Below, piece by piece: positions 55,720-64,000 of a stretch of DNA of 64,000 nucleotides (positions are counted from its first letter, which is position 1; each line of letters begins with the position of its first letter). The position numbers and the translations under genes were made by a program. This stretch comes from Bacillus kwashiorkori (GTDB lineage Bacteria > Bacillota > Bacilli > Bacillales > Caldibacillaceae): contig NZ_CTDX01000012.1 of the NCBI RefSeq assembly GCF_001375515.1, positions 36,388 through 100,387 on the forward strand, in the 5' to 3' direction. The notes below the pieces were generated by a model. That model was given only the letters and a program-made list of their open reading frames with translations. It was not told the origin of the DNA and ran no database searches.

Positions 55720-55745
55720 ACTAACCGAAAATGGTTAGTTTTTTC
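55720..55745 (+). terminator. Terminator after ywgA
   Basis: ACTAACC (55720-55726) pairs with GGTTAGT (55733-55739), followed by TTTTTC. Confidence 0.88.
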
Positions 55746-55839
55746 TTTATCCAATTCAACTATTTTTATTTTCTTGCATTTTTCATGTATACTGTTCACT
55801 AAGATATAGAAAGAATGAGGAATGAGAAGGAGCGAATAT

Positions 55840-56499
55840 ATGAATTTTTTAAATCAAATTTTAGCCTTTCCGCTACAGACGTTGCCTTTTATTATTATTT
55901 CACTTGTTATTGCCTTTTCCGTACATGAATTTGCCCATGCGTTTGTAGCATATAAATTTGGTGATAATACGGCGGCACGGCAAGGAAGACTTACGTTAAA
56001 TCCAGCAGTCCATTTAGACCCGATTGGAACGTTGATTTTACTATTATTTGGGTTTGGTTGGGCCCGGCCAGTACCGGTAAATCGTTACAATTTTGCCAAA
56101 CCGCGCTTAGCTGGTGTCCTCGTTTCAGTAGCTGGGCCACTAAGTAATTTATTGCTAGCAGCGATAGGGGCATTGTTGCTTCATTTATTAATGTTAATCA
56201 GCTTGCCATCAGCAATAGGATTCTTTTTATATGAATTGTGTATATGGTTTTCCTATTTGAATATCGTTTTATTCGTTTTTAACTTATTGCCAATTCCGCC
56301 CCTTGATGGTTACCGGATTATTGAAGACTTAGTGCCGAACAATGTACGAGCAAAAATGAGCCAATATGAAGTATATGGGATGATTCTTTTTCTAGTCTTG
56401 GTCATAGTCGATCCGCTATACAACATAACAATTGGTCCGATTTTCCACCAAGTAATCCCGTTCTTTTTAAAATTGTTAGGCATTGACTTTTTTATTTAA
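55840..56499 (+). CDS. ywhC: Site-2 protease family membrane metallopeptidase (YwhC)
   Basis: A 219-residue M50-type intramembrane protease with about five hydrophobic segments. The zinc motif HEFAHAF (HExxH) is in the first segment and the third ligand is the Asp in LLPIPPLDGYRI. Length and position match YwhC of B. subtilis, whose substrate I do not know. ATG 55840 follows AAGGAG at 7 bases. ywhD follows after 156 bases. Confidence 0.92.
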   Translation: MNFLNQILAFPLQTLPFIIISLVIAFSVHEFAHAFVAYKFGDNTAARQGRLTLNPAVHLDPIGTLILLLFGFGWARPVPVNRYNFAKPRLAGVLVSVAGPLSNLLLAAIGALLLHLLMLISLPSAIGFFLYELCIWFSYLNIVLFVFNLLPIPPLDGYRIIEDLVPNNVRAKMSQYEVYGMILFLVLVIVDPLYNITIGPIFHQVIPFFLKLLGIDFFI

Positions 56500-56655
56500 C
56501 TAGATTAATTCTTGCTTAGAGAAGGTTTGTTTGCGTGCAAGAAAACATATGCTGTAAATATGGAAGGAAAAAATCAGTTTGCTAGTTATTATCTGTAAGA
56601 AGGAAAATGTTAGTTGTTTTGAAATAGAAAAAATTGTTGTTCGAGGAGGATAGCA

Positions 56656-57171
56656 ATGGAAGAAAAGAAGGAGAAAAAATCAATATCATTTAATATTATC
56701 AAAAATGACCCGACAGACGGCCATAAAGGTTATGGGACAGGGGTATTAAATTTAGAAAATATGACACCAGTTTTCATTGATGTGGAGGAAAAAGAAGCCT
56801 TTATCGATATGGGTGCCATGCATGCCCGTAGTAAAGTAGAAAGAGGTATAAAATTTTTAAAAAATAGAGAAGAAGTACCGAATGGAAAACCGTATTGGCT
56901 TATTTGGATTACGATTGAGCGAAAAGAAGCTGGACCATATTATCACGGTGTAACCGCCTGTGAATTAACGGTTGACCGTTCCATTCGCCGCGGTTATAAA
57001 TCTCTTCCAGACCACGTAAATAAAATGGATAAATCACTAAAGGGTCATATTATGGTAGATCATATGGATGACTCATCTAAAAAAGTGTTAGTGGAGTTTT
57101 TGAAAAACCATGATCTAGATTTTTGGAATCGCTCTAGTGAGAAGTTGAAAAAGGATTTAGGATATAATTGA
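56656..57171 (+). CDS. ywhD: YwhD-family protein
   Basis: A 171-residue cytoplasmic protein without hydrophobic segments. Blocks such as FNIIKNDPTDGHKGYGTGVLNLENM, FIDMGAMHARSKVERGIKFL and GPYYHGVTACELTVDR are those of YwhD. Function is unknown. Gene order ywhC-ywhD-pbpG is conserved, with pbpG convergent here as in B. subtilis. CGAGGAGG lies before ATG. Confidence 0.9.
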   Translation: MEEKKEKKSISFNIIKNDPTDGHKGYGTGVLNLENMTPVFIDVEEKEAFIDMGAMHARSKVERGIKFLKNREEVPNGKPYWLIWITIERKEAGPYYHGVTACELTVDRSIRRGYKSLPDHVNKMDKSLKGHIMVDHMDDSSKKVLVEFLKNHDLDFWNRSSEKLKKDLGYN

Positions 57172-57319
57172 TTTTTTTACATGTGACGTCATAAATAGTT
57201 TTATAATTGAAATTAGCCTATATGATTACTTTATTTTAGTCTATCTCCCGTCTGAATGATGGGGGATTATTTCTGTTTTATTATTTTGACAACTTAGACC
57301 GCGCATTCAGAAATGAAAA

Positions 57320-57355
57320 ACAAAAAACTGCCCCTACAACGAGTGTAAGGACAGT
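57320..57355 (-). terminator. Terminator after pbpG
   Basis: On the minus strand ACTGTCCTTACA pairs with TGTAGGGGCAGT through G-U pairs, followed by TTTTTTG. It lies 36 bases past the pbpG stop. Confidence 0.78.
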
Positions 57356-57390
57356 GAAAAATCAAGTAAAATTGTAAAACTAAACGAAAT

Positions 57391-59457
57391 TTAATTTAAC
57401 CAATCAAATAACCGTTTAAACCACGGTTTCTTTTCTTGTTGTTCCTTCTCCTTTTCTTGTTTTTCTATTGGAGGAATATGGTCTAAGCAATAGTCGGTTG
57501 GTTCTGTACCAGCAACAAAATAAGTAAGCCTTGCTGTTGGACATGTTTCCGTTGCTAACAGACCGTTTTTCGCATCAACCTCCACACCGACAACCCCATT
57601 TGGAGGTTGGAATGGTTGTAATGGTTTGTCCTTTAAGGAAGTTTCCATAAAATCAATCCAAATATTTTTCGCATAACTTTTTTCAGTAACCATCGTAATC
57701 TTTTTCCCTTTATCATAACCGGTCCAAACCGCAGTGACAATTTCAGGAGAATAGCCAATCATCCAACTATCCGTATCGGTCGTACCAGATTTCCCTGCAT
57801 ATTCACGCGTCATTTTTTTTGCAATGGAATTTCCTGTGACCGTTGCATAGCCATTGAACCTTTCATCAAAGACGCCTGTTAACATATGGCTCATTACAAA
57901 GGCATGGCGCGGATCAAGAATTTGTTCTTGTCGGCTCTTATGCTCATAAATAACTTCTCCATGAATATTTTCTATTCGCTCAATGAAAACTGGGTCTACC
58001 GCTTCTCCATTGTTAGCGAACAAGCTATATGCTTTTGCCATTTCCAAAACACTAACACCAGATGTACCTAATGCTAGTGACGGTACTTTTTTTTGCTTGG
58101 ATTGAATACCGAATTTTTTCGCATATTCCACTAACGTATCCATTCCTAAAAATAAATGTGTTTTCACTGCATAAATATTGTCAGATACAGCGATAGCTTG
58201 GGCTAATGTTATTTCGTCATTAGGATATTGATGATTATAATTTTGTGGAGTGTATTCTTTACGCCCGTCATCATACGTAAAAATCGTTTCTTCGCTGCGC
58301 AAAGTCGTACTTGGTGTAAAACCATGCTCCAGTGCAGCATAATATAATATCGGCTTCATAGTGGAACCCGGTTGTCGAATGGCTTGAATAGCTCGATTAA
58401 AACTGCTCTTTTGATAATCTCTGCCACCAACAAGTGCTTCTACATAACCGTTTTTTGGATTTATGGCAACTAGTCCGACTTGAATATCGGATTCGGTGGA
58501 AATTAACGATTGAATTGTTTTCTCGGCAACCTCTTGTTTCTCACGGTCCAGTGTCGTATAGATTCGTAAACCACCTAAGTTAATTGTTTTTTCATCAATA
58601 CCAAGATCGTTTTTTAAGTGGAAACGAACTACGTCTTGGAAATATGGCGCAAATTCCACTTTCTTCACATGATCATTTCCAAATAAGTTGATTTCCTCTG
58701 TTAAAGCAGATTTCCTCTGTTGTTCCGTAATGATGTCTTTCTTTTCCATCAATTGTAGTATTAACGCCTGTCGCTGTTTTGCTTTTTCGAGGGAAACAAA
58801 CGGAGAAAAGCGACTAGGACCTTTTGGAATTCCAGCTAACAAGGCCGCTTCACTTAAGGATAAATCTTTTGCACTTTTATTGAAATAAAATCGGCTAGCA
58901 GCTTCTACTCCATATGCGCCATGGCCATAATAAATTGTATTTAAATACCCTTCTAAAATTTCTTCTTTCGTATAGTTCGCTTCTAACCGAATCGTGTAGA
59001 GTGCTTCTTTCAATTTTCTTTTCCACGTTTTTTCGTGGGATAAAAATAGATTGCGTGCATATTGTTGGGAAATGGTACTTGCTCCTTGTGCTTTCCCAAG
59101 TGCTTTTACATTGGCAAAAATGGCACCGCCAATCCGTTTTAAATCAAAGCCTAAATGGGTATAAAAATGTTGATCCTCTACAGTAATAGTTGCATCCATA
59201 AGTTCAGGGGCGATATCATCTAAAGGAACCCAATAACGTTTTTGACCGCTATGCGTTTCACCAATAATAGACCCATCACTAGCAAAGTATATGGTGGACT
59301 GGGGAACAGTTAGCGGTGGAGGACCAGCAATCTTTGCAATAGTATAAGCAGATAATATGAGAAAAAATGCAATAATAACAAAACAAGCTCCAACAAAAGT
59401 AGCACCTTTAACTAATCTCAACGTCCTCAAAAAATGTGGGTTCGTCTTCAGCTCCAC
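57391..59457 (-). CDS. pbpG: Class A penicillin-binding protein, PbpG-like
   Basis: About 688 residues: one N-terminal membrane anchor, a GT51 glycosyltransferase domain (EDQHFYTHLGFD with the catalytic Glu, GASTISQQYARNL, EEILEGYLNTIYYGHGAYG) and a transpeptidase domain (RQPGSTMKPILYYAALEHG with the active Ser, SDN, then KSGTTDTDSW). It polymerises and cross-links peptidoglycan; B. subtilis PbpG acts in spore wall synthesis. GTG 59457 is preferred, 7 bases after GGAAGG; ATG 59463 directly abuts that site. The frame runs 44-46 codons further upstream, through a repeat rather than coding sequence. Confidence 0.93.
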   Translation of the reverse strand: MELKTNPHFLRTLRLVKGATFVGACFVIIAFFLILSAYTIAKIAGPPPLTVPQSTIYFASDGSIIGETHSGQKRYWVPLDDIAPELMDATITVEDQHFYTHLGFDLKRIGGAIFANVKALGKAQGASTISQQYARNLFLSHEKTWKRKLKEALYTIRLEANYTKEEILEGYLNTIYYGHGAYGVEAASRFYFNKSAKDLSLSEAALLAGIPKGPSRFSPFVSLEKAKQRQALILQLMEKKDIITEQQRKSALTEEINLFGNDHVKKVEFAPYFQDVVRFHLKNDLGIDEKTINLGGLRIYTTLDREKQEVAEKTIQSLISTESDIQVGLVAINPKNGYVEALVGGRDYQKSSFNRAIQAIRQPGSTMKPILYYAALEHGFTPSTTLRSEETIFTYDDGRKEYTPQNYNHQYPNDEITLAQAIAVSDNIYAVKTHLFLGMDTLVEYAKKFGIQSKQKKVPSLALGTSGVSVLEMAKAYSLFANNGEAVDPVFIERIENIHGEVIYEHKSRQEQILDPRHAFVMSHMLTGVFDERFNGYATVTGNSIAKKMTREYAGKSGTTDTDSWMIGYSPEIVTAVWTGYDKGKKITMVTEKSYAKNIWIDFMETSLKDKPLQPFQPPNGVVGVEVDAKNGLLATETCPTARLTYFVAGTEPTDYCLDHIPPIEKQEKEKEQQEKKPWFKRLFDWLN

Positions 59458-59477
59458 TAGCATCCCTTCCTTTTTTT

Positions 59478-59551
59478 GGGGGGACTGTCCCCAACAATTC
59501 GGAAAATTTTTAACTATCGGGGACGAGAAAAGAAACAGACCCCTTTTTCTA
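59478..59551. repeat. GGGGAC/GTCCCC short repeat cluster
   Basis: GGGGACTGTCCCC (59480-59492) is a palindrome, CGGGGACGAG is at 59518-59527 and AGACCCCTTTTT lies at about 59538-59549. The block lies just upstream of the pbpG ribosome site. It looks like a small dispersed element common in Bacillaceae intergenic DNA, from memory. Confidence 0.5.
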
Positions 59552-59668
59552 TAGTATGGAAATTTAGGTAAGTTTTTAAACATGCGTGATGACATTAGAA
59601 AAAGTGGTTAAGCTAAGAATTAGAAGTTAAAATAAAATAGTTATAGTGAATGATAAGGGGGCAAAAAA

Positions 59669-60505
59669 ATGTCAGGATTATGGTTTACAGAAAAGCAAAC
59701 GGAACACTTTGGAATTACGATGAAGATTAAGCAAACATTACATACGGAACAAACTGATTTCCAATATTTAGAAATGGTTGATACGGAACAATGGGGAAAT
59801 ATGCTTTTACTCGATGGAATGGTTATGACGACGGTTAAGGACGAGTTCGTTTATCATGAAATGGTTGCCCATGTACCACTATTTACCCATCCGAATCCAG
59901 AAAAAGTATTAGTTGTTGGTGGTGGCGACGGTGGGGTGATTCGTGAAATATTAAAACATCCTTCCGTAAAAAAAGCGGTACTTGTTGATATCGATGAAAA
60001 GGTTATTGAGTACTCAAAGAAGTTTTTACCGCAAATCGCTAGCAAACTAGATGACCCTCGTGTGGAAGTACAGGTTGGTGATGGTTTTATGCATATAGCA
60101 GAAAGTAATGACGAATACGATGTAATTATGGTAGACTCCACCGAACCAGTAGGCCCTGCTGTACAGTTATTTACGAAAGGGTTTTACGCTGGCATTGCGA
60201 AAGCGCTAAAAGAAGACGGTTTATTTGTTGCACAAACAGATAATCCGTGGTTCAAAGCAGATCTCATTCGTTCTGTCCATAAAGATGTTAAAGAAATTTT
60301 TCCAATAACAAGGCTTTACACCGCTAATATTCCGACGTATCCAAGCGGGCTATGGACCTTTACAATCGGTTCGAAAAAACATGACCCGTTAAAAGCGGAG
60401 AAAGATAAAATGAAAGAAATCGATACAAAATATTACACTGCAGACATCCATTTCGCTTCATTTGTTTTACCTCGATTTTTGGAAAAATTAACGAGTGGGG
60501 AGTAA
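59669..60505 (+). CDS. speE: Spermidine synthase
   Basis: A 278-residue aminopropyltransferase of the standard type: it joins the aminopropyl group of decarboxylated SAM to putrescine. It opens [17 protein letters not shown], has [33 protein letters not shown], the catalytic [16 protein letters not shown] and [22 protein letters not shown] precedes ATG. speB follows 58 bases later, the order known from B. subtilis. SpeD, supplier of the donor, is encoded 16 kb away. Confidence 0.97.
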   Translation: MSGLWFTEKQTEHFGITMKIKQTLHTEQTDFQYLEMVDTEQWGNMLLLDGMVMTTVKDEFVYHEMVAHVPLFTHPNPEKVLVVGGGDGGVIREILKHPSVKKAVLVDIDEKVIEYSKKFLPQIASKLDDPRVEVQVGDGFMHIAESNDEYDVIMVDSTEPVGPAVQLFTKGFYAGIAKALKEDGLFVAQTDNPWFKADLIRSVHKDVKEIFPITRLYTANIPTYPSGLWTFTIGSKKHDPLKAEKDKMKEIDTKYYTADIHFASFVLPRFLEKLTSGE

Positions 60506-60563
60506 GTTACGGAGAGCAAAGAGCGGAAAAAATGTCGGTGGGAAAAAAAGGGGAGTTGTTATT

Positions 60564-61436
60564 ATGCGTTTTGATGAAGCATATTCTGGGAATGTATTTA
60601 TTCGCAGTCATCCAAATTATGAAGAAAGTAAAGCAGTCATCTATGGCATGCCAATGGATTGGACCGTATCATTTCGCCCAGGTTCCCGTTTTGGCCCTGG
60701 GAGAATTCGCGAAGTTTCCCTTGGATTGGAAGAATATAGTCCGTATTTAGATAAACATTTAGAGGAAATTCATTATTTTGATGCCGGTGATATCCCGCTT
60801 CCGTTTGGCAATCCACAAAGGAGCTTAGACTTAATTGAGGAATTTGTAACGAAATTGCTTCAAGACGGAAAATTTCCCCTCGGACTTGGAGGCGAACACC
60901 TTGTAACTTGGCCCGTTTTAAATGCCTTCCACAAACATTATCGGGATTTTATTCTCATCCATATTGATGCACATGCTGATTTGAGGGAAAATTATGAAGG
61001 GGAATTGTTATCCCATTCGACCCCCATCCGTAAAGCATGTGATCTACTTGGAGCACGTAATGTATTTTCGTTTGGAATTCGCTCTGGTATGCGTGAAGAG
61101 TTTGAGTTTGCAAAGTCAAGTGGTATGTATATGGCAAAATTTGATGTTGCCGAACCACTGAAATCCGTGTTACCAACATTGGCAGGGAAGAAAGCTTATA
61201 TTACAATTGATATTGACGTGTTAGATCCATCCCATGCCCCTGGAACCGGAACAGCAGAGGCGGGTGGTATTACTTCGAAAGAGCTATTAGAAGCAATCAC
61301 ATTAATTGCTAATTCCGATTTACAAGTAATCGGAGCGGATATAGTAGAAGTGGCTCCGGCATATGATCCGACAGAACAAACACAAATTGCCGCAAGTAAA
61401 TTTGTTCGGGAAATATTATTAGGTTGGGTGAAATGA
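60564..61436 (+). CDS. speB: Agmatinase
   Basis: A 290-residue ureohydrolase that splits agmatine into putrescine and urea. The two-manganese site is visible: GLGGEHLVTWP (His about 111), HIDAHADLRENYEG (Asp-x-His-x-Asp) and TIDIDVLDPSHAPGTGTAEAGG. GGGGAG lies 8 bases before ATG 60564; the open frame begins 23 codons earlier and overlaps speE, without support. With speE it makes the arginine-derived route to spermidine. Confidence 0.96.
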   Translation: MRFDEAYSGNVFIRSHPNYEESKAVIYGMPMDWTVSFRPGSRFGPGRIREVSLGLEEYSPYLDKHLEEIHYFDAGDIPLPFGNPQRSLDLIEEFVTKLLQDGKFPLGLGGEHLVTWPVLNAFHKHYRDFILIHIDAHADLRENYEGELLSHSTPIRKACDLLGARNVFSFGIRSGMREEFEFAKSSGMYMAKFDVAEPLKSVLPTLAGKKAYITIDIDVLDPSHAPGTGTAEAGGITSKELLEAITLIANSDLQVIGADIVEVAPAYDPTEQTQIAASKFVREILLGWVK

Positions 61437-61526
61437 ATTTGTTCTAGAAGAAATGGCGAATTTTTTTAAAAAAATCCATCCGATTTCTTAGAATTAGTAT
61501 ATAATAAAAACTAGTTTGTCCAACAT

Positions 61527-61556
61527 AACAAGGGAGCATTTCCCTTGTTTTTTCTT
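61527..61556 (+). terminator. Terminator of speE-speB
   Basis: AACAAGGGA (61527-61535) pairs with TCCCTTGTT (61541-61549), followed by a T run. Confidence 0.92.
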
Positions 61557-61664
61557 TTCCATAAAAAAATAGACAGACAAAGTTGTTCATTTGCGAATAA
61601 GATGTTAAAATTTTAAAAATATACATACGTATTAAAAGTGGTAATTCATTGCTTTCGTCGTCCA

Positions 61665-61945
61665 GCTTTTTTACAATAAAGCTATGTTAAAGATTGGTGT
61701 TGATTTCCGTTCCAAATTTATTGGTGACTTAAGCGAATGGACAGGAACAGGCGGACGCTTTCCGCGGGTACGGCCTCAGCCGCTTCGATGCACCGCGTCT
61801 CCTTATTTCTGGCTCGTGCTGTTCCCGCAGGACAAGGAACGCTTCGATAGCTGCGCATTCCACGAAGGAAAAAGCGAATGCTTTTTTCGAGGAGTCACCG
61901 CCTGACACTACAATCAACAACTGCCTAAAAATCAACAAAGATAAA
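61665..61945 (-). repeat. GC-rich dispersed repeat, copy 3 (inverted)
   Basis: Read on the minus strand it begins GATTTTTAGGCAGTTGTTG then ATTGTAGTG, includes GGCGGTGACTCC, CCCGCGGAAAGCGTCCGCC and ends GGAACGGAAATCAACACC then AATCTTTAACATAGC. These are the ends and core of copy 1. It is longer by an AT-rich insert of about 60 bases in the core. Two overlapping frames of about 70 codons inside, one on each strand, are not credible genes. Confidence 0.82.
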
Positions 61946-62025
61946 CTTTTACCATTCGGTTTTAATAGGATAAAATCCGGAAACGGCTTTACTATAGATG
62001 TATCGCAATTAAAGGAAGTGGAGTT

Positions 62026-62460
62026 ATGGAAAGGACTGGTTTGCCAGTAAAAATATCATTAAAGACTCATATTAATCAAGATGGAGTATATGAAGACTTT
62101 GAGTTGATAGTTTTTGGACATTACTATTTAAAGGGTGACTCCCATTATTTAAAGTATGAAGAAGTGACAGATTCTGGGTCCATACATTCATTAGTGAAAA
62201 TTTCAGAGAATCGGGTAATGATTTCCCGCAGAGGTGCCGTGAACATGCGCCTAGTGTTAATTCCAGGATATGAAATGACAGGAACTTTTCAAACGGAACA
62301 AGGTACATTTGTATTATCGACAGAAACGAAGGCGATAGAATTTACGAAATTAAGCAATGGACAAGTTGGGCATTTACAATTAAAATATCAATTATTTATG
62401 GAGCATATTGATGTCGGTTTATATCAGTTAGACTTCACTTTCAAGGAGGCAAAACAATGA
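62026..62460 (+). CDS. ywiB: DUF1934 beta-barrel protein (YwiB)
   Basis: A 144-residue protein made mostly of beta strands ([53 protein letters not shown]), as in DUF1934. Function is unknown. It precedes argS and shares four bases with it (ATGA), so translation is coupled. The same ywiB-argS pair occurs in B. subtilis. Confidence 0.92.
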   Translation: MERTGLPVKISLKTHINQDGVYEDFELIVFGHYYLKGDSHYLKYEEVTDSGSIHSLVKISENRVMISRRGAVNMRLVLIPGYEMTGTFQTEQGTFVLSTETKAIEFTKLSNGQVGHLQLKYQLFMEHIDVGLYQLDFTFKEAKQ

Positions 62461-64000
62461 ATATTGTAATGGCAGTAGAGGAAAAGTTAAAATCTGCAAT
62501 AAAAATGGCATGTATCGCATCCGGTTTAGTAGAGGAAGCCGTCATACCAAATATTATTTTAGAAACACCGAAAGAAAAAGCATTCGGAGATTATTCTACC
62601 AATATCGCAATGCAACTAGCGCGTGTTGCTAAAAAAGCACCGCGTCAAATTGCCGAGGCAGTAATTGCGAATATAGATAAGCAAAGTGCATCCATTGAAA
62701 AAGTAGAAATTGCCGGCCCTGGTTTCATTAATTTTTTCTTGAATAATAGTTATTTGGTGGACTTAATTCCTACTGTTTTACAGGAGGGGGAAAAGTATGG
62801 TCGCACCAATTTTGGCAACGGAGAAAAAATCCAAGTAGAGTTTGTTTCTGCTAATCCTACTGGTGACTTGCATTTAGGACATGCCCGGGGAGCGGCTGTT
62901 GGGGATTCTTTATGTAATATTTTAGATGCAGCTGGGTATGATGTTACTCGGGAGTATTATATTAATGATGCGGGAAATCAAATTCATAATCTTACTTTGT
63001 CAACAGAAGCCCGCTATTTTCAGGCGTTAGGATTGGATAAGCCGATGCCAGAAGATGGATATCATGGTGAAGATATCATTCAAATAGGAAAAAAATTGGC
63101 CGAGGAATACGGGGATAAATATGTCCATGTTAGTGATGAAGAACGATATGAGTTTTTCCGTAAGTATAGTTTAGCGATTGAAATGGAAAAGTTGAAGACA
63201 GATTTAGAAAATTTCCGTGTAAAATTTGATGTATGGTTTAGTGAAACGTCCTTATATGAAAATGGAAAAATTGATGAAGCATTACAGGCGCTTCGGGAAA
63301 AAGGTCATATATATGAGAAAGACGGGGCAACTTGGTTACAAACGATGCCATTTGGTGATGACAAGGACCGCGTTTTAATAAAACAAGACGGTACTTATAC
63401 GTATTTGACACCGGATATTGCTTACCATAAAGATAAGTTTGAGCGTGGCTTTGCGAAAGTAATTAATATTTGGGGTGCAGACCATCATGGATATATTCCG
63501 CGGATGAAAGCTGCAATGGAAGCACTTGGATTTGATCCGAATGCATTAGAAGTGGAAATCATTCAACTCGTTCATCTGTTTAAAAATGGTGAAAAAATGA
63601 AGATGAGTAAAAGAACTGGAAAAGCGGTGACGATGCGCGAGCTTGTCGAAGAAGTTGGTTTAGATGCGGTTCGCTATTTCTTTGCGATGAGAAGTGCAGA
63701 TACTCATCTTGATTTTGACCTTGATTTAGCAGTGTCGAAGTCTAATGAAAACCCAGTGTATTACGCTCAATACGCCCATGCACGAATATGCAGCATTCTT
63801 CGTCAAAGTGAACAGTTAGGAATAGAAGTTCAGGCACAAGATGGGGATTATTCAAGTATAGGAGCAGAGAAGGAAGTTGATTTACTGAAAAAGCTTGGGG
63901 AATATCCGCAAGCAATTGTAGAAGCAGCTGGCAGAAGATCGCCACAGCGGATTACGAACTATATACATGAACTAGCTTCTGCCTTCCATAGTTTCTATAA
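62457..64000 (+). CDS. argS: Arginyl-tRNA synthetase (partial, runs off the right edge)
   Basis: The first 514 codons of a class I synthetase that charges tRNA-Arg. The additional N-terminal domain ([34 protein letters not shown]) is followed by [24 protein letters not shown] with the HIGH-type motif HLGH, by [17 protein letters not shown], and by [13 protein letters not shown], the KMSKS-type motif. The anticodon-binding helices start near the edge. Full length is usually about 555 residues, so roughly 40 are missing. The start overlaps the ywiB stop. Confidence 0.97.
   Translation, partial: MNIVMAVEEKLKSAIKMACIASGLVEEAVIPNIILETPKEKAFGDYSTNIAMQLARVAKKAPRQIAEAVIANIDKQSASIEKVEIAGPGFINFFLNNSYLVDLIPTVLQEGEKYGRTNFGNGEKIQVEFVSANPTGDLHLGHARGAAVGDSLCNILDAAGYDVTREYYINDAGNQIHNLTLSTEARYFQALGLDKPMPEDGYHGEDIIQIGKKLAEEYGDKYVHVSDEERYEFFRKYSLAIEMEKLKTDLENFRVKFDVWFSETSLYENGKIDEALQALREKGHIYEKDGATWLQTMPFGDDKDRVLIKQDGTYTYLTPDIAYHKDKFERGFAKVINIWGADHHGYIPRMKAAMEALGFDPNALEVEIIQLVHLFKNGEKMKMSKRTGKAVTMRELVEEVGLDAVRYFFAMRSADTHLDFDLDLAVSKSNENPVYYAQYAHARICSILRQSEQLGIEVQAQDGDYSSIGAEKEVDLLKKLGEYPQAIVEAAGRRSPQRITNYIHELASAFHSFY

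Noticed and set aside
61684..61938. Overlapping frames of about 70 codons on both strands
   Set aside because: They lie entirely inside dispersed repeat copy 3 and exist because the GC-rich repeat lacks stop codons.
1..64000. tRNA, rRNA, phage attachment sites, replication origin
   Set aside because: Reading intergenic regions on both strands showed no tRNA cloverleaf with a T-loop GGTTCGAATCC pattern, no rRNA blocks, no DnaA-box cluster and no integrase gene.

Overview
The window is 64 kb of AT-rich chromosome from an endospore-forming member of the Bacillaceae. Sporulation genes (gerQ, cwlJ, rsfA), bacillithiol genes (yojF, bshB2) and gene order support this. From about 45.4 kb to the right edge the order ywdI-ywdK-gerQ, hemQ-pta-lipL, rsfA-ywfO-ywgA, ywhC-ywhD-pbpG-speE-speB, ywiB-argS follows the Bacillus subtilis ywd-ywi region as I remember it. 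Gene content elsewhere differs enough that I do not name a species. I saw no rRNA, tRNA or CRISPR array.

Layout. 0-6.4 kb: a cyclophilin lipoprotein, a catalase behind a PerR-like box, peptidase T, a YwjA-type ABC exporter and an unknown anchored protein. 6.3-7.7 kb: a decayed stretch with two tiny ORFs, a CcpA (cre) site, an orphan terminator, a broken ParM-like fragment and a TTATGCGC repeat. 7.7-18.6 kb: glutamate dehydrogenase, cystine symporter TcyP, an esterase, a glycosyltransferase and membrane protein pair, a universal stress protein, and a CoA-transferase behind a LytTR regulator. 18.7-27 kb: a five-gene peptide ABC importer with a divergent binding protein, then threonine catabolism (kbl, SDR-type tdh). 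27.2-34.9 kb: an AraC regulator and a ThuA / sugar isomerase / Gfo-Idh-MocA operon, separated by a GC-rich repeat and a complete ISL3 element with an 8-bp target duplication. 35-45 kb: a GntR and SdpI-like pair, an SCP2 protein behind a FadR-like operator, YjiH, an M42 peptidase, bshB2-yojF, pdxK, speD-mobA and a second aminopropyltransferase. 45-64 kb: the ywd-ywi block, interrupted between hemQ and pta by a dead IS3-family element whose 3' end is unusually GC-rich and foldable.

How the genes work together. Polyamine synthesis is well represented: SpeB, SpeD, SpeE and a SpeE paralogue. Acetyl-CoA overflow is represented by pta, with a full-consensus cre about 54 bp upstream of the predicted start, and by the CoA-transferase. 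Amino acid catabolism is represented by the peptide importer, peptidases, glutamate dehydrogenase and kbl-tdh. HemQ and LipL cover heme and lipoate cofactors. The ThuA/Gfo/isomerase operon looks like an oxidise-epimerise-reduce route on an unknown glycoside and has no transporter of its own.

Repeats. A GC-rich dispersed element occurs three times (28.2 kb, 38.8 kb truncated, 61.7 kb inverted). Two related hairpin elements lie at 11.8 and 15.9 kb. Gene-free stretches over 300 bases are 6338-7168, 9001-9307, 15737-16137, 22632-22954, 28125-28485, 34860-35290, 38720-39045, 49657-50280, 53037-53390 and 61437-62025; what each holds is listed below or stated as nothing seen.
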